Shown here: one piece after another, positions 61,701 to 64,000 of the stretch
Layout of the letters: every line of letters begins with the position of its first letter
How positions within the stretch are numbered: position 1 is the first letter of the stretch
Position numbers and translations under genes: made by a program
The notes under the pieces: model-generated
Database searches by the model: none
Told to the model about the DNA's origin: nothing
What the model saw: only the letters and a program-made list of their open reading frames with translations
Assembly: GCA_034401795.1 (NCBI GenBank)
Contig: CM067374.1
Location: 139,218,508-139,282,507 of the forward strand
DNA from: Chaetoderma sp. LZ-2023a
Lineage: Eukaryota; Mollusca; Caudofoveata; Chaetodermatida; Chaetodermatidae
DNA: 64,000 bases
Direction of reading: 5' to 3'

Positions 61701-62675
61701 ATCGATCGATCCCAACACGAGCGAGCCAAGCTCCACCCACACTTTGAACGCGTTGATCGATCGAACCCTGAACTCCGTGAATCTCAATTTCCAGAAAACT
61801 ATACTGGTAGAGCTGTCGAATATTTTGAAACTAATTTGACTGGGTGCTGTTGCTGCCTATTTGACTATAGCAGCAAAAGCGACAAGTCAAATTAGTTTCA
61901 AAATATTCAACAGAATGTTTATTAAATATAAAAGACATACAATTTGTACAACTTCACGGATTATTAAGCGTTTATGACGGACCTAATTACGGCATTTATG
62001 CCGTAATTGATTGTAAGCCTACATGTGACGTAGTTGATTATGATGTCACATGATTGATCGATAGACTGAAATCCTCTATGGACAACACTAAAGTGCTCAT
62101 GTCTCAGCATGCACCTGTTGGTTAGGGTCGATGGCCATGTATGCATTCAGATGCTGATAGCAGGTTATGCCCGTATATGGATCAGAGCGGTACACTCAGC
62201 ATTTAGAGTGTTTTCGCAAATTCGTGTCCGCATCTCAAATTCTTTCAAGAAAAGCGGGAAAAGTAGAGCGTTAATGAAGAGTAGATTTTGGCATGCTTAG
62301 CAAGCAGCGATGCTAACACCATGCATGGAGTTTGATGTTTCTTGCCTGTAAATGTTGTCCCGCATAAATCATATAGTAGCTACCACTTTTAAAATTTTTT
62401 TTATATAAGGTAAACAAGCCTTTCCAACAGACCTTGCTGCTCACCTGTGCGGACGGACAGAGATTGAGGAGTTTGCACGTGACGCCCGCGAGCTAGGCGT
62501 GGAATATGTTGGCCTATGTTGTGGAAGTGCATCCAACCTCATGCGCGTTATCGCCGAAGAATATGGACGTGATGCGCCGGCGCTGAAGTACAAACCGGAT
62601 ATGACAAAACACCTCCTGTATGGGACGAATATTACGGATTTTGCAACACGCGAGCTGCACCAAGTTATTTATTGA
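24777..62675 (+). CDS. Homocysteine/betaine S-methyltransferase family protein (BHMT-like), 7 exons, 38 kb
   Basis: Seven exons, 24,777-24,792, 28,107-28,297, 30,184-30,378, 33,040-33,151, 33,361-33,539, 61,210-61,291 and 62,410-62,675, each with AG/GT borders and matching phases, sum to 1,041 nt, giving 346 residues and TGA. The product is a TIM-barrel enzyme of the zinc-dependent S-methyl transfer family, which methylates homocysteine to methionine; cytosolic by lack of any signal peptide. Zinc ligands are Cys212 (VVGLNC) and Cys295/Cys296 (GLCCG). The N-terminal Asp-Gly-Gly of classical BHMT is replaced by Glu21-Gly22-Tyr23 (AEGY), as in a distinct BHMT-like branch, so the methyl donor is uncertain. 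At 346 residues it lacks the C-terminal tetramerisation arm of vertebrate BHMT, about 406 residues. Intron 5 is 27.7 kb of minisatellite. Confidence 0.88.
25768..27661. repeat. 57-bp minisatellite in intron 1, about 33 units
   Basis: Tandem units with core TAACATGTAACATCGTCCAC and CTGCTGGTCAGAATGTGTT. Variants alternate at a few positions (GATCTTTTCCTCGG, CTTCTTTTCCTCGG, CTTCTTTGCCTCAG). A three-unit block (171 bp) near 26,770 is repeated near 26,941. Because 57 is 19 codons, the minus strand stays open for up to 409 codons (unit RKRSTHSDQQWTMLHVTGP). That frame lies antisense in an intron and I do not call it a gene. Confidence 0.95.
28107..28297 (+). CDS. BHMT-like exon 2 (residues 6-69)
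   Basis: The acceptor is CTTTATCTCCGCAG, the donor GTACGT. It encodes the barrel start: AEGYLFELERRGYL, then LDRPDIVRGMQEEFVHSGSD, matching the first strands of the S-methyl transferase domain. Ends on Thr69 at phase 0. Confidence 0.9.
28690..28860. repeat. (GAT)n then (GGT)n microsatellite in intron 2
   Basis: About thirteen GAT triplets followed by about 100 bases of GGT with a few GAT interruptions, ending in a mixed GGCGAC stretch. All strand-biased to G. Open frames through it are artefacts. Confidence 0.9.
29597..29930 (+). repeat. CRE-rich MITE-like element, copy A (intron 2)
   Basis: Begins ATCCATCCATCCTATGACGT with several TGACGT-type sites in the first 90 bases. It continues through TTTGAAACTAATTTGACTGG and TTCAACAGCTTACCTGTATAG to a GATCGATC block, ending near GATGGGCGGGGCATAGCTAA. 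The same order is seen in copy B. It ends about 250 bases before exon 3. Confidence 0.75.
30184..30378 (+). CDS. BHMT-like exon 3 (residues 70-134)
   Basis: Begins YYGHREKL after an acceptor AATCATCAG and ends AIFK before the donor GTAAGC. Exactly 65 codons, phase 0 at both ends. Contains MNRRALQIAREVA and LMAGNLCNT, the second barrel segment of the family. Its 3' end is partly duplicated in the following intron at 30,387-30,461. Confidence 0.9.
30387..30461 (+). repeat. Partial duplicate of exon 3 with its splice donor
   Basis: CTGTGTAATACAACACTATA at 30,310 in exon 3 recurs at 30,387, nine bases into the intron, and the likeness continues through the exon end. The copy has mutated to an (AT)n stretch before a second GGTAAG (30,457-30,462). 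It is a tandem duplication of about 77 bp spanning the exon-intron border. Confidence 0.8.
30755..31095 (+). repeat. CRE-rich MITE-like element, copy B (intron 3)
   Basis: Same order as copy A: CATCTGACGTCATATGACGT at the start, two further CRE motifs, a TTTAATAAACA block, AAGTTTCAAAATATTC, AGCTTACCTGTATAATTTTC, GATCGATCGATC, and GGGCGGGGCATAGCTAAA at the end. It lies downstream of exon 3. Confidence 0.75.
31632..31750. repeat. Foldback hairpin element, family 2 copy 2 (intron 3)
   Basis: Arms of about 50 bases with a tip at GACTGTCTCGGTTACCGAGC. It is clearly related to the 22,972-23,094 hairpin (shared AGCCAGTCATTC, TATTTTTGA). As it lies in sense within a long primary transcript, it would fold as RNA. 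Confidence 0.7.
32591..32670 (+). repeat. Fragment of the CRE-rich MITE family (intron 3)
   Basis: A hairpin only: GAATATTTTGAACCTAATTT pairs with AAATTAGTTTCAAAATATTT, the central part of copies A-D. Outer parts are missing. Confidence 0.65.
33040..33151 (+). CDS. BHMT-like exon 4 (residues 135-172)
   Basis: Follows the acceptor TTCCATTTACAG. Encodes EGVEWAASEGADFIVAETF, with the conserved Ala-Glu-Thr of the family, and ends with one leftover base before GTAAAT. Intron 4 behind it is only 209 bases. Confidence 0.9.
33361..33539 (+). CDS. BHMT-like exon 5 (residues 172-231), first zinc cysteine
   Basis: Acceptor TGGTTTTCAG, donor GTGAGA. Encodes LPAVVTMIPHG and GAAVVGLNCSRGP; Cys212 corresponds to the first zinc ligand of BHMT. 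Ends phase 0 at Lys231. The next exon lies 27.7 kb away beyond the 42-bp array. Confidence 0.9.
33540..34370. other. Start of intron 5, no gene recognised
   Basis: Unique-looking sequence between exon 5 and the 42-bp array, with one CA/CCACC-rich low-complexity patch (about 34,049-34,120). No coding motif. Confidence 0.5.
34371..61036. repeat. 42-bp minisatellite filling intron 5, about 635 units (26.7 kb)
   Basis: Units contain CCATGGGTTCTTACATGG followed by CATTAAGCACGATGAA and then TCACTCTG or CGACTCTG. Two unit types (AAT/AAC-CAC followed by GGGTTC; AAC-GAC followed by GGGCTC) often alternate, giving an 84-bp dimer. Occasional 40-bp units (CCACTGCC in place of CCACTCTGCC) and marker variants (GTCATAGGCTC, TGTGTTCCTGCATGG) reveal long duplicated blocks. 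Each unit has the short inverted repeat CCATG/CATGG. As 42 is 14 codons, two plus frames (unit MGSYMALSTMNHSA in one) and one minus frame stay open for up to about 1,200 codons. These are not genes: the frame switches at 40-bp units and the array sits between exons. Confidence 0.97.
61210..61291 (+). CDS. BHMT-like exon 6 (residues 232-259)
   Basis: Acceptor CTAATTTATAG, donor GTAACG. Encodes GPIAAVPSPYRTRPG and FHSFKDPETG, which aligns with the segment between the two zinc-ligand motifs in this family. It begins only 174 bases after the minisatellite ends. One base carries over to exon 7. Confidence 0.88.
61385..62060. repeat. Head-to-head pair of CRE-rich MITE elements, copy C (intron 6)
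   Basis: A large imperfect palindrome centred near 61,735. Each half repeats the family order: CRE-like ends (ATGACATCATTATC on the left, GATTATGATGTCAC on the right), a TTTATTAAAT-type block, an AATTTGACTGGG hairpin (61,565-61,655 and 61,818-61,912), then GATCGATC. It lies between exons 6 and 7. Confidence 0.75.
62410..62675 (+). CDS. BHMT-like exon 7 (residues 259-346), zinc Cys-Cys and stop
   Basis: Acceptor TTTTTTTATATAAG. Encodes AFPTDLAAHLCGRTEIEEFA, then VEYVGLCCGSASN with the paired zinc ligands Cys295 and Cys296, and ends in QVIY followed by TGA. No long C-terminal extension. Confidence 0.9.
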
Positions 62676-63109
62676 AGTCATATCGTGCAGCAGTAGATAT
62701 GTGAAATATGACGTGGTATTGTTGTGCATTTTATGACAAAAGCACCAGACTTCGCGCACAAGCTTTTATCTATATGTATCATGTGATGGAAATGGTGGCC
62801 ATTTTAAATGGCATCCATCTATTCTTAGATAGCCATATACACCAGTCAAAATACGGTTGTATCTCGAAGAAATTGCATTTTTGAATTTCGGAAGGCTTTA
62901 TATCCCTTTCTTTATAACATATCAAAAATAAGCCAATACCGGGTCACCAGAAAGGTCATTTTGAGATCACTCAAAGACATATAGCGTATAAAATTAATCC
63001 TTATAAGGTCTACATGACAGATAACTTATTTAAAGCACTATTTGGAGTATTTTAAAAGATCGTATACAGTAAAATCAAGTTTAGTGTCAATATAATGGAC
63101 ATTTCCATT
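62676..63109 (+). other. 3' flank of the methyltransferase gene, poly(A) signal not found
   Basis: No AATAAA or ATTAAA occurs between the stop codon and 63,280. The nearest look-alike is AATAAG near 62,927. The first ATTAAA is at about 63,283, inside the next MITE copy, so the transcript may end there. No further gene seen. Confidence 0.4.
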
Positions 63110-63320
63110 TTTAGCATTGCTCCGCCCATCTCAAGCTAAGCTCCACCCACACCTCGATCGTATTGGAATCGATCGATCTCTGGACTCCCTGACTATCAAA
63201 TTACAGAAAACTATACAGGTAAGCTGTAGGATATTTTGAAACTATTTTGACTGGGTGCTGTTGCTGCCTTATCAGCCTGTTTATTAAATAGTAGAGACAT
63301 ACAATTTGTCCGATCCATTG
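63110..63320 (-). repeat. CRE-rich MITE-like element, copy D, truncated
   Basis: Reverse orientation to copies A and B: it begins TTAGCATTGCTCCGCCCATC and runs through GATCGATC, ATACAGGTAAGCTGTAGGAT and the AATTTGACTGGG-type block. It stops at ACATACAATTTGTCCGATCC, where the 37-bp array begins; the CRE end is missing. Confidence 0.7.
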
Positions 63321-63330
63321 TATCTCCAAA

Positions 63331-64000
63331 ATCTGTGATGTCCCTATAACTTAAAAATCTCTCCCTGGATGTGTGATGTCCCTATAACTTAAAATCTGTC
63401 CGTAGATGTGTGATGTCCCTATAACTTAAAATCTGTCCGTAGATGTGTGATGTCCCTATAACTTAAGATCTCTCCCTATATGTGTGATGTTCCTATAGGT
63501 TAAGATATCTCCCTAGATGTGTTATGTCCCTATAGCTTAAGATCCCTCCCTAGGTGTGTGATGTCCCTATAGCTTAAGATCTCTCCCTATATGTGTGATG
63601 TCCCTAGAGCTTAAAATCTCTCGCTAGGTGTGTGATGTCCCTATAACTTAAGATCTCTCCCTAGATGTGTTATGTCCCTATAGCTTAAGATCCCTCCCTA
63701 GATGTGTGATGTCTCTATAGCTTAAGATCCTTCCCTAGATGGGTGATGTCTCTATAGCTTAAAATCTCTCCCTATATGTGTGATGTCCCTATAGCTTAAG
63801 ATCTCTCCATATATGTGTGATGTCCCTATAGCTTAAGATCTCTCCCTATATGGGTGATGTCCCTATAGCTTAAGCTCTCTCCTTAGATGTGTGATGTCCC
63901 TATGGCTTAAGCTCTCTCCCTAGGTGTGTGATGTCCCTATAGCTTAAGCTCTCTCCCTAGGTGTGTGATGACCCTATAGCTTAAGATCTCTCCCTATATG
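63331..64000. repeat. 37-bp minisatellite, about 18 units, runs off the window
   Basis: Tandem units with GATGTCCCTATAGCTTAAG and TCTCTCCCTA(G/T)ATGTGT. The first units (CTATAACTTAAAA) differ from the later ones. 37 is not a multiple of three and no long frames appear here. The array abuts the truncated MITE. Confidence 0.95.

Noticed and set aside
25768..64000. CRISPR array
   Set aside because: The repeats are contiguous tandem units without unique spacers, in a eukaryotic gene context, and no cas genes are present.

Overview
The window is nuclear DNA of an animal, most likely a marine invertebrate. Its one host gene has seven short exons with GT-AG introns, and the rest is transposon debris and minisatellites. 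The closest match I know for the host protein is the invertebrate/bacterial 'betaine--homocysteine S-methyltransferase-like' branch. Intronic minisatellites are known from amphioxus, but I cannot name the species from sequence alone.

1-19.1 kb: a decayed Ty3/gypsy-type retrotransposon on the minus strand. Its gag, protease, reverse transcriptase, RNase H and integrase pieces run from about 14.5 kb down to 7.9 kb. Two long direct repeats (1-2,682 and 14,921-18,955) flank it; they may be LTRs of about 2.7 kb. The right copy is split by a nested solo LTR of 1.63 kb with 4-bp target duplications. In the env position lie two overlapping, still open minus-strand ORFs, one with C2H2 zinc-finger motifs. 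They have their own TATA/CRE promoter, and a similar promoter with a heat-shock-element array sits just outside the right repeat.

19.1-24.7 kb: a broken LINE (endonuclease plus reverse transcriptase) on the plus strand, then a foldback hairpin element, a purine-rich tract and (GGT/GGC)n.

24.7-62.7 kb: the host gene, a homocysteine/betaine S-methyltransferase family member. Seven exons join in phase to exactly 1,041 nt (346 residues plus stop) and carry the three zinc-ligand cysteines. Intron 1 holds a 57-bp minisatellite of about 33 units. Intron 5 is 27.7 kb and about 96% of it is one 42-bp minisatellite of about 635 units with nested segmental duplications. Introns 2, 3 and 6 and the 3' flank carry copies of a small element with TGACGTCA motifs. 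Intron 2 also has a GAT/GGT microsatellite, and intron 3 a partial copy of exon 3 including its splice donor.

63.3-64.0 kb: a third minisatellite (37-bp unit) runs off the window end.

The very long open frames in the minisatellites arise because 57 and 42 are multiples of three; I do not treat them as genes. I saw no rRNA, tRNA or CRISPR array.
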